Source: Paraclostridium ghonii
GTDB taxonomy: Bacteria > Bacillota > Clostridia > Peptostreptococcales > Peptostreptococcaceae
Strand: one strand, 5' to 3'
NCBI RefSeq assembly: GCF_030815085.1
Contig: NZ_JAUSWG010000007.1
DNA length: 64,000 bases
Positions 53,640 to 62,212 of the stretch are shown here, piece after piece (position 1 is the stretch's first letter; every line of letters starts with the position of its first letter). A program made the translations under genes and the position numbers. Below the pieces are notes generated by a model, which saw only the letters and a list, made by a program, of their open reading frames with translations, had not been told where the DNA came from and made no database searches.

Positions 53640-54596
53640 TTAATTTACAATTCTCCCAGGATGAAGAGATCTATTTAACCCTTCACTAATTATTACTGCT
53701 AAATTTTCAATCGTATCATCTATATCTTTTGGTGTAACTATTAAATTTTTATCATATGGTTCTAATGAGTCTCTTATAAAATGATATTTCTCTTCTTCTT
53801 TTAATTCCTTTAACATATTATAGAAATTTTTACTTTCTTTTGACTGTTCCATAAGATTATCAATTGCAAGGTCAAGTACATCACTTGTTAAAGTTGCTGC
53901 ATCTACTACAGTTGGAACCCCTATAGCTATTACATCCACCCCTAAATAATCTTTATTCAATGCTTTACGCTTGTTCCCAACGCCTCCTCCAGGTGAAATA
54001 CCAGCTGTTGAAATTTGTATTGTAGAGTTTACTCTTTCCATTTTTCTTGAAGCTAGAGCATCTATAGCTATAACTCTATCAGGCTTTATCATATCAACTA
54101 TTGATTTTACTATTTCACTAGTTTCTATACCTGTTATTCCCATAACTCCAGGACTAAGCCCTGCAACTTCTGTAAAATCATCATCATATTCTTTGTTATA
54201 GTTTTTAAATATATGTCTAGTTACCAGAGTTTTAGAAACAGCTTTAGGTCCTAATGCGTCTGATGTTATATTCCAGTTTCCAAGGCCTATAACTAAAGTT
54301 TTTTTAGTTTTATCACTTCCAAGTATGTCTATAAGTTCATCTTTTAAATAATTTATTACTTGTTCTCTAGATTCATCATCATCGTATTTCATTAATTTAC
54401 TTTCTATAGTTGTGTAAATCCCTATCCCCTTGTTCATAATTTGAGATCCTTGTTCATCTAACACTTCTACTTTAGTTACAATACAATCGTCTAATTCTTT
54501 TGTATCTATTTTAACTCCAGGTATATTACTTCCATCATTTCCTTGCTCATATATTTCTCTAGCTTCTAAGGCTAAATCAGTCCTTAAACTTATCAT
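53640..54596 (-). CDS. gpr: Germination protease GPR
   Basis: A 318-residue aspartic-type protease (family A25) that degrades small acid-soluble spore proteins at germination. It begins with the short propeptide MISLRTDLALEAREI, and GLGNWNITSDALGPKA and IAIDALASR carry the family active-site acids. SISTAGISPGGGVGNKRK-like text (here TISTAG variant QISTAGISPGGGVGNKR) also fits. Expression is normally by sigma-G; no clear sigma-G box was recognised upstream. Confidence 0.96.
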   Translation of the reverse strand: MISLRTDLALEAREIYEQGNDGSNIPGVKIDTKELDDCIVTKVEVLDEQGSQIMNKGIGIYTTIESKLMKYDDDESREQVINYLKDELIDILGSDKTKKTLVIGLGNWNITSDALGPKAVSKTLVTRHIFKNYNKEYDDDFTEVAGLSPGVMGITGIETSEIVKSIVDMIKPDRVIAIDALASRKMERVNSTIQISTAGISPGGGVGNKRKALNKDYLGVDVIAIGVPTVVDAATLTSDVLDLAIDNLMEQSKESKNFYNMLKELKEEEKYHFIRDSLEPYDKNLIVTPKDIDDTIENLAVIISEGLNRSLHPGRIVN

Positions 54597-54714
54597 AAAA
54601 CTTCCTCCATTTTAAAAGTTTAAATTTAATCATACTAAACATTGTTAACAAATTTTATAATTTTATAACCAAATAAATTCAATTTAATTTTTTTTATAAT
54701 AATTAATTTCTATG

Positions 54715-54743
54715 TTGTAAAATATTTTAATTTAGGTTATAAT
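54715..54743 (+). promoter_or_regulatory. Promoter of rpsT
   Basis: TTGTAA, 17-bp spacer, TATAAT. A second possible promoter (TTGATT, 17 bp, TAAAAT) lies about 75 bp further on. The leader is 60-120 nt long. Confidence 0.6.
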
Positions 54744-54871
54744 CTAAAAAGTCAAATGGAAAGATATTTAAATAGTTAATAATAATTATCCTTGATTTTT
54801 AGATTTATTTCTGTTAAAATCTAATATGTTGACGATGAATAATATAAATTACTCATGAGGGGGTGAACCAG

Positions 54872-55138
54872 ATGGCAAACATAAAATCAGCAAAGAAAAG
54901 AATAAAAGTTATCGAGAAGAAAACTGCTTTAAACAGAGCTAGAAAATCTCAGCTAAAAACTGCAATAAGAAAGTTCGAAGAAGCTGTTACTGCAGGAAAC
55001 AGAGAAGAGGCTGTTGCTAGATTCCAATACGCTCAAAAGAGAATATCTCAAGTAGCTTCTAAAGGAACTATACACAAGAATGCGGCAGCTAGAAAAGTAG
55101 CTAAGTTAGCTCAAAAGTTAAACGGAATGAACGCTTAA
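54872..55138 (+). CDS. rpsT: 30S ribosomal protein S20
   Basis: An 88-residue, very basic helical protein: MANIKSAKKRIKVIEKKTAL with KGTIHKNAAARKVAKLAQKL at the end, the normal S20 text and length. GAGGGGG precedes the ATG at 54872; a GTG three codons earlier overlaps the spacer and is not used. It is one of few plus-strand genes here and faces holA tail to tail. Confidence 0.98.
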   Translation: MANIKSAKKRIKVIEKKTALNRARKSQLKTAIRKFEEAVTAGNREEAVARFQYAQKRISQVASKGTIHKNAAARKVAKLAQKLNGMNA

Positions 55139-55160
55139 TTAACCGTTTATAATAGATATC

Positions 55161-55184
55161 GACCCTTGATATATATCAAGGGTC
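55161..55184 (+). terminator. Terminator of rpsT
   Basis: GACCCTTGATAT followed by its reverse complement, then TTTTTC. Confidence 0.9.
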
Positions 55185-55203
55185 TTTTTCTGTTCACAAA
55201 AAT

Positions 55204-55259
55204 AAGGAATTGCTTAAAATCTAGGTTTATCTATAACCTAGATTTTAAACAATTCCTTA
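55204..55259 (-). terminator. Terminator of holA
   Basis: A 24-nt arm (AAGGAATTG, then TTAAAATCTAGGTT) pairs with its partner across a 7-nt loop with one mismatch. It includes the holA stop codon. Confidence 0.85.
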
Positions 55260-56288
55260 CTGACAATACTTACTAACAAGTATCTCTACTGCTAAAGTAT
55301 CTTTCATTAATCCATTTTTTATTTTAAAATCACTCTCTAGTATAAAATTGAGCATATCAACGACAGCTTCATCCGAAAATAATCTACCTTGCTTTAAAGC
55401 TTTAGTAACTACAAATGGATGAGCTGATAATTTTTCAGCTATAACCTTAGATGAGTATCCTTGATTTTGTAATTGTCTTGTTTGCATTACTAGTTTAAAT
55501 TGTTTTGAAACCATCGCAAATATTCCAAGAACGGATTCTCCTTCTAAAATCATGTCCGTTACTATTTTCATAGCATGAGATGAATTTTTATTTCCTATTT
55601 CATCAATTAACTTAAATATATCATTTTCAACTTTTTTCTGAGATAATTTGTTAATTATATCTTTTGTTACATTGTTTTCTTTGCCTACAAAAGAAGATAT
55701 TTTGTTAATTTCATTTTCTAAATCAGATAATGTCTTTTCACTGTTTTTATCTCTATAACCTTCTTGCTCTATAAAGTACATAATTTCAGAATCATTTATA
55801 TATACTTCATTTTTTTTAAATCTATTTTTTACCCATCTAAATAAATCCATATCACTTAATTTGTCACAGTGATTTAATATTCCAACTTTATTAATTTTCT
55901 TAACTAAGCTTTTTCTTTTATCTATATCTCCATAAACTATAAAAACTATAACCGTTGTGCTAGGTACTTTCTCAAGGTAATCTATAAGCTCACTTTCATC
56001 ACCATCTGAAAAGTTTTTTTTCTTTCCTTTTAATAATTCAAAGTCTTTTATTATTAAAATTTTCCTCTCATCCATAAACGGAAGTGTCTCTGCATTGCTT
56101 AAAATTTGATCTAACGTCAACTCTTTTCCATCAAGGATATCTAGATTAAAATCTATCATACTTTCATTTAAACTTTTTTTACACGTTTTAATTGCATTCT
56201 CTAATAAATAAAACTCTCTTCCATAAAAAAGATATACATTTTTAAATTCGTTGTTGCTCATGCTCTTGATGATATCCTTGTAATTCAT
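55257..56288 (-). CDS. holA: DNA polymerase III delta subunit
   Basis: A 343-residue clamp-loader subunit that opens the beta sliding clamp. It has the N-terminal text VYLFYGREFYLLENAI, a RecA-like domain with KILIIKDFE, and the C-terminal collar helices with VTKALKQGRLFSDEAV. AAAGGAG marks the ATG at 56288, which lies 47 nt inside the end of comEC, so the two are coupled as in many Firmicutes. Confidence 0.95.
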   Translation of the reverse strand: MNYKDIIKSMSNNEFKNVYLFYGREFYLLENAIKTCKKSLNESMIDFNLDILDGKELTLDQILSNAETLPFMDERKILIIKDFELLKGKKKNFSDGDESELIDYLEKVPSTTVIVFIVYGDIDKRKSLVKKINKVGILNHCDKLSDMDLFRWVKNRFKKNEVYINDSEIMYFIEQEGYRDKNSEKTLSDLENEINKISSFVGKENNVTKDIINKLSQKKVENDIFKLIDEIGNKNSSHAMKIVTDMILEGESVLGIFAMVSKQFKLVMQTRQLQNQGYSSKVIAEKLSAHPFVVTKALKQGRLFSDEAVVDMLNFILESDFKIKNGLMKDTLAVEILVSKYCQ

Positions 56289-57528
56289 TTTTTTGCTCCT
56301 TTATCGTTTTTATTTCTTTATATATCATATATATTCCTACTAAAATGTAATACGTAATAACTAAAACCTTATTAGAATTTTCAAATTCAATATAACTACC
56401 ATTTATATTATATAAAAATTCTAAAGCTATATATATACAATCTATTATAATTGTGTTAATCCCAACCATTATTTTAGATAAAATTAAACTAAGCGGCAAT
56501 ACTATAGCACTTAAAATGCTTATATATATAATTATACTTAAAAGTGGTACAACTATTATATTACTAATTATAAATACAATAGATATATTTTTAAAATATA
56601 AATATATTATTGGGGCTGTTAATATATTAGCAGCTAATGTGAGAGATATAATCTTATATTTTATTTTACTATTTATATAACCATAGAAGTATATTATAGA
56701 CAATGTTGCAAAAAAAGACAATTGAAAACTTATATTATAAATTACATATGGATTGTTTATTATTAAAAAAATACCTACAAGAGACAAGTTAGTTATGCTA
56801 TCTGATCTTTTTTCTATAAAAATAGCTAAATAAGATATTAAACTACATCCTATAGCTCTTATTATAGAAGGGGATTGGCCTACCATAATACTATATCCCC
56901 ATAATATACATCCTAAAAAAGTTAGTTTAAATAAACTGTTTATTTTCCCAATACTAAATACTATTATGCTTATCAATATACTTACATGAAGTCCCGATAA
57001 AGCTAATATATGACTTACCCCTGTTTTAGAGAATATTTCTCTTGATTCTTCATCTATTCCTTCTTTTTCTCCTATTATTATAGAATTTATAAATTTCGAT
57101 TTATCTTTATATAAATATTTTATTGTTTTACTTATTTTATTTTTCATATCAAACAATTGAGTATATATATAATTCGCTTTAATAATTTGATAATTTTTTA
57201 TTTCTACAATCCCCTTATATCCTTTGCTTTTTAAATATCTTCCATAGTCAAAGTCTTCATTTTTTAAATTCTCACTCTTTTTAAATATTCCTTCAAACCT
57301 TATAACCTGACCTGGTTTTATTTTTAAACTTTTAGAATAATCATTTATTAAATAATCTCCAATTCGATATTGAGTATATTTGTCTTTATTGACTTTATTT
57401 CCAACAAGCCCTTCAGTTTGTATATTATCATATTTATCATTTTTAAATTCTTCATTTGAATAACGACTTGTTATAATAAAGCTTATACACAGTATTATAC
57501 AAAATAATACAAATATTGGTCTTCTCAT
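56242..57528 (-). CDS. comEC: ComEC/Rec2-family channel without nuclease domain
   Basis: A 428-residue membrane protein. An N-terminal helix (about 3-22) is followed by an OB-like DUF4131 region (about 30-120) and the competence domain with IIGEKEGI, FSKTGVSHILALSGLHVSIL and eight to nine helices (160-405). Typical ComEC proteins are about 750 residues with a C-terminal metallo-beta-lactamase domain; here the chain ends after the last helix. A separate lipoprotein with that domain is encoded at 59855. The channel passes single-stranded DNA in transformable bacteria. Competence itself is not shown. Confidence 0.9.
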   Translation of the reverse strand: MRRPIFVLFCIILCISFIITSRYSNEEFKNDKYDNIQTEGLVGNKVNKDKYTQYRIGDYLINDYSKSLKIKPGQVIRFEGIFKKSENLKNEDFDYGRYLKSKGYKGIVEIKNYQIIKANYIYTQLFDMKNKISKTIKYLYKDKSKFINSIIIGEKEGIDEESREIFSKTGVSHILALSGLHVSILISIIVFSIGKINSLFKLTFLGCILWGYSIMVGQSPSIIRAIGCSLISYLAIFIEKRSDSITNLSLVGIFLIINNPYVIYNISFQLSFFATLSIIYFYGYINSKIKYKIISLTLAANILTAPIIYLYFKNISIVFIISNIIVVPLLSIIIYISILSAIVLPLSLILSKIMVGINTIIIDCIYIALEFLYNINGSYIEFENSNKVLVITYYILVGIYMIYKEIKTIKEQKNELQGYHQEHEQQRI

Positions 57529-57590
57529 AAAAAAACTCTCCTAAACATACTTTTCTAAATTATGTACATTTAAGATTTTTTAAATCAAAA

Positions 57591-57618
57591 AAGGAAAAAG
57601 CAAACTTACTTTTTCCTT
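57591..57618 (-). terminator. Terminator of the GNAT gene
   Basis: AAGGAAAAAG pairs with CTTTTTCCTT around an 8-nt loop, overlapping the stop codon. Confidence 0.8.
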
Positions 57619-58783
57619 ATACATATTCGTTTATATAATTTTCTTTTTTATTAAATATACAGGATAATAAAGCTATAGCTTTCCTATTTTTATCTGTCAT
57701 ATTAATGTTTTCTAAGAATAAAACTTGATTTATATCTGTGTATGAGAAGGCCATTTGACTTAAGCTATTTATACTTAAAATTATATCAGCTTCTTTGTTA
57801 CTTTTATTAGCTACTATTTTGTTATTTAAAACTTTAATTTCAAATATATGATTATTCTCTTTTATTTGATTATCTTCAACCTTTATATATACACTATCTA
57901 ATTCAGTATCTTCTACATAAATATCATTTAAAAAGTCTTCAACATTAATAATTCTTCCCATCATAAATGGTTTTATATTTATATCATTGTCTTTTAAGTT
58001 GGGAAGTACATATCTTATACTATCATTAATAGGAGACATAACCTTTATATTCTTGCATTGAGTATTATGGTTAAATATAAATTTAAGCATAGATTTTAAA
58101 GAATTTATGTTTTTATAGCACATTTCTCTTACAATCATAGTATCTCCCATAATAAAATATATTATATATCCATCGTATTCATTATCCTTATGTATATATA
58201 TGTGTCCATTTTCACATTTTATTTCTTTAAATAAATTTTCATAATAAAATTTATCTCTAACCACATAGCCATTGGATTTTGATAAGAAATAATTATAAAT
58301 ACCAATCATCTCATCTATATGATTTTCATTTACCTTTTCAAAGTCTCCATTTATCTTAAATTGTTTCAGCCCATCTATATTTATTTTATACTCTAGCTGA
58401 TCATAGCAATGTTCATATCCATATTTTTTATATAATCTATAATCTATAGGCATAAGTAAAGATACTATTTGTCCTTTTTTATAAATTTCATTTAGCGAAA
58501 AATCCATCATATCTTTCATATATCCTTTACCTCTAGCATTTGGATATGTAGATACCCCTACTACATAAGATATATCATAAATTTTATCATTTAATTTTAT
58601 TTCATATTGATTTAGTTGAAGTGATGATTTAAAATCATCACCTTCTTCAACAATTATAGTATTTTCTGGTTTATACTTATTATTAAAATAATATTCGACG
58701 AATGATTCTTCATCTCCAAAACAGTAATTCCAAATATCTTTTAATTTATCTAAATCTTCACCCTTAGCATATCTTATATTCAT
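57617..58783 (-). CDS. Eis-like GNAT acetyltransferase
   Basis: A 388-residue protein with the Eis layout: an N-terminal GNAT domain (YVVGVSTYPNARGKGYMKDMM is the acetyl-CoA loop), a second GNAT-like domain (about 150-280) and a C-terminal sterol-carrier-like domain (about 290-380) that ends in the catalytic-terminus position. Eis enzymes acetylate aminoglycosides and protein amines; the natural substrate here is unknown. It starts 1 nt after the DUF2156 gene, so the two form one operon. Confidence 0.88.
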   Translation of the reverse strand: MNIRYAKGEDLDKLKDIWNYCFGDEESFVEYYFNNKYKPENTIIVEEGDDFKSSLQLNQYEIKLNDKIYDISYVVGVSTYPNARGKGYMKDMMDFSLNEIYKKGQIVSLLMPIDYRLYKKYGYEHCYDQLEYKINIDGLKQFKINGDFEKVNENHIDEMIGIYNYFLSKSNGYVVRDKFYYENLFKEIKCENGHIYIHKDNEYDGYIIYFIMGDTMIVREMCYKNINSLKSMLKFIFNHNTQCKNIKVMSPINDSIRYVLPNLKDNDINIKPFMMGRIINVEDFLNDIYVEDTELDSVYIKVEDNQIKENNHIFEIKVLNNKIVANKSNKEADIILSINSLSQMAFSYTDINQVLFLENINMTDKNRKAIALLSCIFNKKENYINEYV

Positions 58784-58784
58784 C

Positions 58785-59690
58785 TTATGCCTCCATAACT
58801 GTATACTTTTCTACAAATTTACATGGATGGTATGAAAGCTTAGCTTTTCTAAGCCCTTCAATTCCTAAATCTTCTTCTCTATTTATAAATTCAACACTTT
58901 CAAATTCATGAATTAAAAATTGTTGATTTATATACTGATATAATCCTCTAATTTCTGGATTAGCTTTTTCAATATGAATAAGTGCCATATCGTCATTTAT
59001 ATATTCACCTATAGTAAATGACTCTAACTTATTATCTATATATACCCCAGCTACTTTTACTTCTTCTTCTAATACGTCATAATTATCAAATATCTTTTTT
59101 ATCCCTATAAATTCATCATCAATTCCATCATCTGTATCTCCATGTTCTTCCTTATTGTTAGCCCATTCCCTTAAAAGCTCTATGCAATCATCAAACTCTT
59201 TTTTCCCTAATTTTTTATATTCATATCTTCCTTCATATTCTTTTAAGAAATAGTTTAAATGATTTCTTTTCTTTTGATTTTTTCTTCCCTTTAATGTTCT
59301 TAAGCTTTCGCCATCATATACATAGTCAAAATAATCTCTTTCTTCTATATATTTAAATTTTCCTGGATAATCTTTTTGTAACAATTCTACAACTTCTTTT
59401 GTGACAGCTCTTAAGTAAATTTGATGATCCTCATGTTTAAAATAATCAATCATAAACTTTAATGCTTCATGGATTTTATCTTTTTTTGCTAATGGAAGTA
59501 CAGAGAATCTATCTCCTTCATATTCCCCAACAATTATAGCAAAATCATCATTTACATAATAACTAGTTTTATACACATGCCTCCACATATATAAAGTAGT
59601 AAAACAGTATTCACATGCTTCATAATCTACATGATGAAAGAATGGTTTCAATTCTTCATATGCATTTATATCAATTTCTTTAAAAATCAT
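58785..59690 (-). CDS. DUF2156 protein (aminoacyl-transferase-like)
   Basis: A 301-residue soluble protein of the DUF2156 family, whose fold is two GNAT-like domains as in the MprF and FemX transferases. Texts such as CEYCFTTLYMWRHVY, KGRKNQKKRNHLNYFLKEY and GLYQYINQQFL are typical. No membrane helices are present, unlike MprF. A likely role is aminoacyl-tRNA-dependent modification, but the substrate is unknown. It is co-transcribed with the Eis-like gene. Confidence 0.88.
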   Translation of the reverse strand: MIFKEIDINAYEELKPFFHHVDYEACEYCFTTLYMWRHVYKTSYYVNDDFAIIVGEYEGDRFSVLPLAKKDKIHEALKFMIDYFKHEDHQIYLRAVTKEVVELLQKDYPGKFKYIEERDYFDYVYDGESLRTLKGRKNQKKRNHLNYFLKEYEGRYEYKKLGKKEFDDCIELLREWANNKEEHGDTDDGIDDEFIGIKKIFDNYDVLEEEVKVAGVYIDNKLESFTIGEYINDDMALIHIEKANPEIRGLYQYINQQFLIHEFESVEFINREEDLGIEGLRKAKLSYHPCKFVEKYTVMEA

Positions 59691-59854
59691 AAATAACGCT
59701 CCTTTTGATGCTTTTATATATTAATTTATATCTCCAATTTTATTTTTTATTTGAATTAATTTATAAGTTAAAGTCTAAAATAATAAATAATATTTTTATT
59801 TATTAATATTATCTTTGTTTATTCAATATAAACTGGTAATGATTGGAGTATATA

Positions 59855-60682
59855 ATGAAAAGACTCATATGTTTAACATTTATTATAATAACACTTTTGG
59901 TTGGTTGTGGCAAAAAAACGCTACTGTCAGTACATGTAATAGATGTAGGTCAAGGTGATAGTATCTTAATCCAAACTCCAAACCAAACTAACATATTAGT
60001 TGATGGAGGCGATGAAGATAGTTCTCTTATTATAAAAAAATTTCTTAAATCTAAAAAGGTAAAAAATATAGATTTAGTCATAGCAACGCACCCAGATACT
60101 GACCATATAGGAAGTTTAGATGCTATTATTAATAAGTTTGATATTTCTAAAGTTTATCTACCAAACAAAGAAACAACTAGTGATGCATACTACAATCTAA
60201 TTAAATCTTGTAATAAGAAAAATATTCATCCTCAATTTCTTGAAAAAGGAAATATCATCAACTTAGACAACAATATAAAATTAACTGTCTTAAATCCTTC
60301 TTATACCCATTTGGATAACAATTCAAACTCCATAGTGTTCAAGTTAGATTATGATAAAAAATCTTTTTTATTTACAGGTGACTGCACTTTAGAAAATGAA
60401 CAAGAAATCTTAAACAGCTTTAATTTAAACCATATAGATTTTTTAAAAGTTGCACATCATGGAAGTAAAAATTCTTCTAGTGAAAATTTCATAAATACAA
60501 TCTCTCCTCATGTTGCAGTTGTATCTTGTGGGTATGATAATGAATACGGACATCCTCATAAAGAAACATTACTTAATTTTTCTAAAACAAATACAAAAGT
60601 CTACAGAACGGATAAACAAGGTCATTTATCATTTTTTAGCGATGGAAACACCATAACCACCTCATCCCCACCAAAAGAGTAG
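59855..60682 (+). CDS. ComEC-type metallo-beta-lactamase lipoprotein
   Basis: A 275-residue lipoprotein. The signal ends in LLVGC (C18). The domain has VIDVGQGDSILIQTPN, ILVDGGDE, metal motif THPDTDHIGS, LFTGD, KVAHHGSKNSSS and SCGYDNEYGHP, the same series as in the C-terminal domain of ComEC/Rec2, so a secreted phosphodiesterase or nuclease is likely. GGAG marks the ATG at 59855. The ComEC channel in this window lacks this domain, so this protein may supply it outside the membrane. Confidence 0.9.
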   Translation: MKRLICLTFIIITLLVGCGKKTLLSVHVIDVGQGDSILIQTPNQTNILVDGGDEDSSLIIKKFLKSKKVKNIDLVIATHPDTDHIGSLDAIINKFDISKVYLPNKETTSDAYYNLIKSCNKKNIHPQFLEKGNIINLDNNIKLTVLNPSYTHLDNNSNSIVFKLDYDKKSFLFTGDCTLENEQEILNSFNLNHIDFLKVAHHGSKNSSSENFINTISPHVAVVSCGYDNEYGHPHKETLLNFSKTNTKVYRTDKQGHLSFFSDGNTITTSSPPKE

Positions 60683-60688
60683 ATTAAC

Positions 60689-60816
60689 AAAAAAAGTGAT
60701 TGAGACTTAGCGAGGTGTTAATGAGTAATTTAATATACATTTACAGGCTAGACTTTAAAGCCTGTATGTAGATAAATTGCTCATTAACATGTAGCGCTAG
60801 CCAAAATCACTTTTTT
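60689..60816. other. 128-nt nearly fully paired hairpin between convergent genes
   Basis: Paired arms from outside in: AAGTGATT/AATCACTT, CTTAGCG/CGCTAG (one bulge), TGTTAATGAG/CTCATTAACA, AATTTA/TAAATT, TACAT/ATGTA and ACAGGCT/AGCCTGT with a 9-nt loop. T-runs on both strands make it a possible two-way terminator for the MBL gene and tcdA. It is far longer than needed. Its layout recalls 17512-17652, but the sequences differ. Confidence 0.75.
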
Positions 60817-60823
60817 ACTTAGT

Positions 60824-61528
60824 TTACTTTATTAAATCATTTATTACGACAGAAGCTATCGTAAGCCCTCCAACTGAAGGTACAAACGATATACTTCCTG
60901 GAGTTATTTTCTTTCCATTCATAATTTTTTCTTTTAACTCTATAGGCTGTTCTGTTGAATATACAACCTTTAATTTTTTTATCTTTCTATCTCTTAACTC
61001 TTTTCTCATGACTTTAGCCAATGGGCACATCTGAGTCTTGTATATATCTGTGACTACTATTTTTGTAGGGTCTAGTTTATTTCCCATCCCCATAGAACTT
61101 ATTATATTTAATTTCTTATTTATACAACTCTCTATTAAATGAATTTTTGAAGTAACCATATCAATAGCATCTACTACGTAGTCATAATCTTCGCATAAAA
61201 TTTCTTTACTATTTTGCGCTGTATATTTTGCTCTTATTGCTTTTATATCTATATCTGGGTTTATATCTAATATTCTTTCTTTCATAACTTCAACTTTATA
61301 TTTACCTACAGTTGAATGTAATGCTGGTATTTGCCTATTTATATTGGTTATGTCTACATCATCAAAATCTACTATAGTCATCTTACCTACTCCAGCTCTA
61401 GCTATAGCCTCAGCAGCAAAACTACCTACCCCACCAACTCCAAATACTATTACATTTGCATTTTGTAGCTTTTCAAGCCCTTCATTTCCAATTATAAGTC
61501 CTGTTCTCGTTTTAAAGTTTTTGTTCAT
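60824..61528 (-). CDS. tcdA: TcdA/ThiF-family E1-like enzyme
   Basis: A 234-residue ATP-dependent adenylyltransferase. The nucleotide site is GVGGVGSFAAEAIARAG, with DFDDVDITNINRQ for ATP and Mg, and TKIHLIESCINK. It matches TcdA (cyclisation of tRNA t6A to ct6A) more than MoeB or ThiF, as it lacks the zinc CxxC pairs but has KVMRKELRDRKIKKLKVVYS. Partner proteins are not in the window. AAGGAG precedes the ATG. Confidence 0.9.
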   Translation of the reverse strand: MNKNFKTRTGLIIGNEGLEKLQNANVIVFGVGGVGSFAAEAIARAGVGKMTIVDFDDVDITNINRQIPALHSTVGKYKVEVMKERILDINPDIDIKAIRAKYTAQNSKEILCEDYDYVVDAIDMVTSKIHLIESCINKKLNIISSMGMGNKLDPTKIVVTDIYKTQMCPLAKVMRKELRDRKIKKLKVVYSTEQPIELKEKIMNGKKITPGSISFVPSVGGLTIASVVINDLIK

Positions 61529-61600
61529 GCTTTAAATATCTCCTTGTGTAATTTTTATGTATAAGAATATAATTTAATATCAATTTTATAAATAGGGGTG

Positions 61601-61795
61601 ATGTTTAGAAAAAAATTAATACTCTTTTTATTTTATATACTACTAATAAATATATTAGTTTCATTAGTTTTATTACTTAATGTACGTTCTTCTAAAAATA
61701 ATATACATTCAGATGTTATAAAATCCCTACCTAATAACGATAATTATAATTCAATTGTCCAAATTTTAAAAGAACTAATAAAGAAGATTTTATAA
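61601..61795 (+). CDS. Small single-helix membrane protein
   Basis: A 64-codon frame with one strong membrane helix (about 5-28) after a basic start (FRKK), and a hydrophilic tail. Its ribosome-binding site is GGGG, only 2 nt from the ATG, which is short. No family is recognised. It may be a real small protein or the truncated N-terminus of a lost one. Confidence 0.4.
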   Translation: MFRKKLILFLFYILLINILVSLVLLLNVRSSKNNIHSDVIKSLPNNDNYNSIVQILKELIKKIL

Positions 61796-61870
61796 GATAT
61801 ACAGATTATATGCAACTTGATTTCCCCAACGACTTCATCAGTTGTTCAAGCTTATAATTTTTTAGGTATT

Positions 61871-61900
61871 AAAAAAGAACTTCCAAAGAAGTTCTTTTTT
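61871..61900. terminator. Terminator of selC
   Basis: AAGAACTTC pairs with GAAGTTCTT, with a 4-nt loop and six-base A/T runs on both sides. Confidence 0.85.
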
Positions 61901-61908
61901 ATTTTTAT

Positions 61909-62005
61909 TGGCGGGAGTGCGTGGGAATCGAACCCACCCAAGAAGCTCTTAACTCCTCATACTAGTTTTGAAGACTAGAGGGCACACCAGCACCCATCCA
62001 CCCCC
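61909..62005 (-). tRNA. selC: tRNA-Sec (anticodon UCA)
   Basis: A 97-nt tRNA on the minus strand. The anticodon stem-loop is CTAGT-CTTCAAA-ACTAG with anticodon TCA. The D stem has six pairs (GGGTGC/GTGCCC), the variable arm is long (GAGGAG/CTTCTT), the T stem is GTGGG/CCCAC around TTCGATT, and the gene encodes its own CCA. Six-pair D stem and long variable arm identify tRNA-Sec, not a suppressor. In the acceptor stem seven pairs form, but the expected eighth is G opposite G. This gene implies that selA, selB and selD and at least one selenoprotein exist elsewhere. Confidence 0.93.
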
Positions 62006-62034
62006 ATATGGGATGTCCTCTCACTTACAAACTT

Positions 62035-62063
62035 ATATTACCATATATTTTTTTTTGATGCAA
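62035..62063 (-). promoter_or_regulatory. Promoter of selC
   Basis: Minus strand TTGCAT, 17-bp spacer, TAATAT, 29 nt upstream of the mature tRNA 5' end. Confidence 0.55.
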
Positions 62064-62157
62064 CTATTTTTTAGCAAACATTTTCATATTTTTACAATTT
62101 TCTGTATAATTTAACTTTATTTTTTATAAATTTCAACTTTTTTAACCTTAAAAAATT

Positions 62158-62184
62158 AAATCCTTTCAAAATTTTAAAAGGATT
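62158..62184 (-). terminator. Terminator of ung
   Basis: AAATCCTTT pairs with AAAGGATT, followed by T-rich minus-strand sequence. Confidence 0.7.
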
Positions 62185-62212
62185 CAATTTTTATTATATA
62201 TATTTTTTTAAT

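Noticed and set aside
60824..61528. MoeB or ThiF as identity of the E1-like enzyme
   Set aside because: The two zinc CxxC pairs of MoeB and ThiF are absent and no molybdopterin or thiamine genes are near; TcdA wording fits better.
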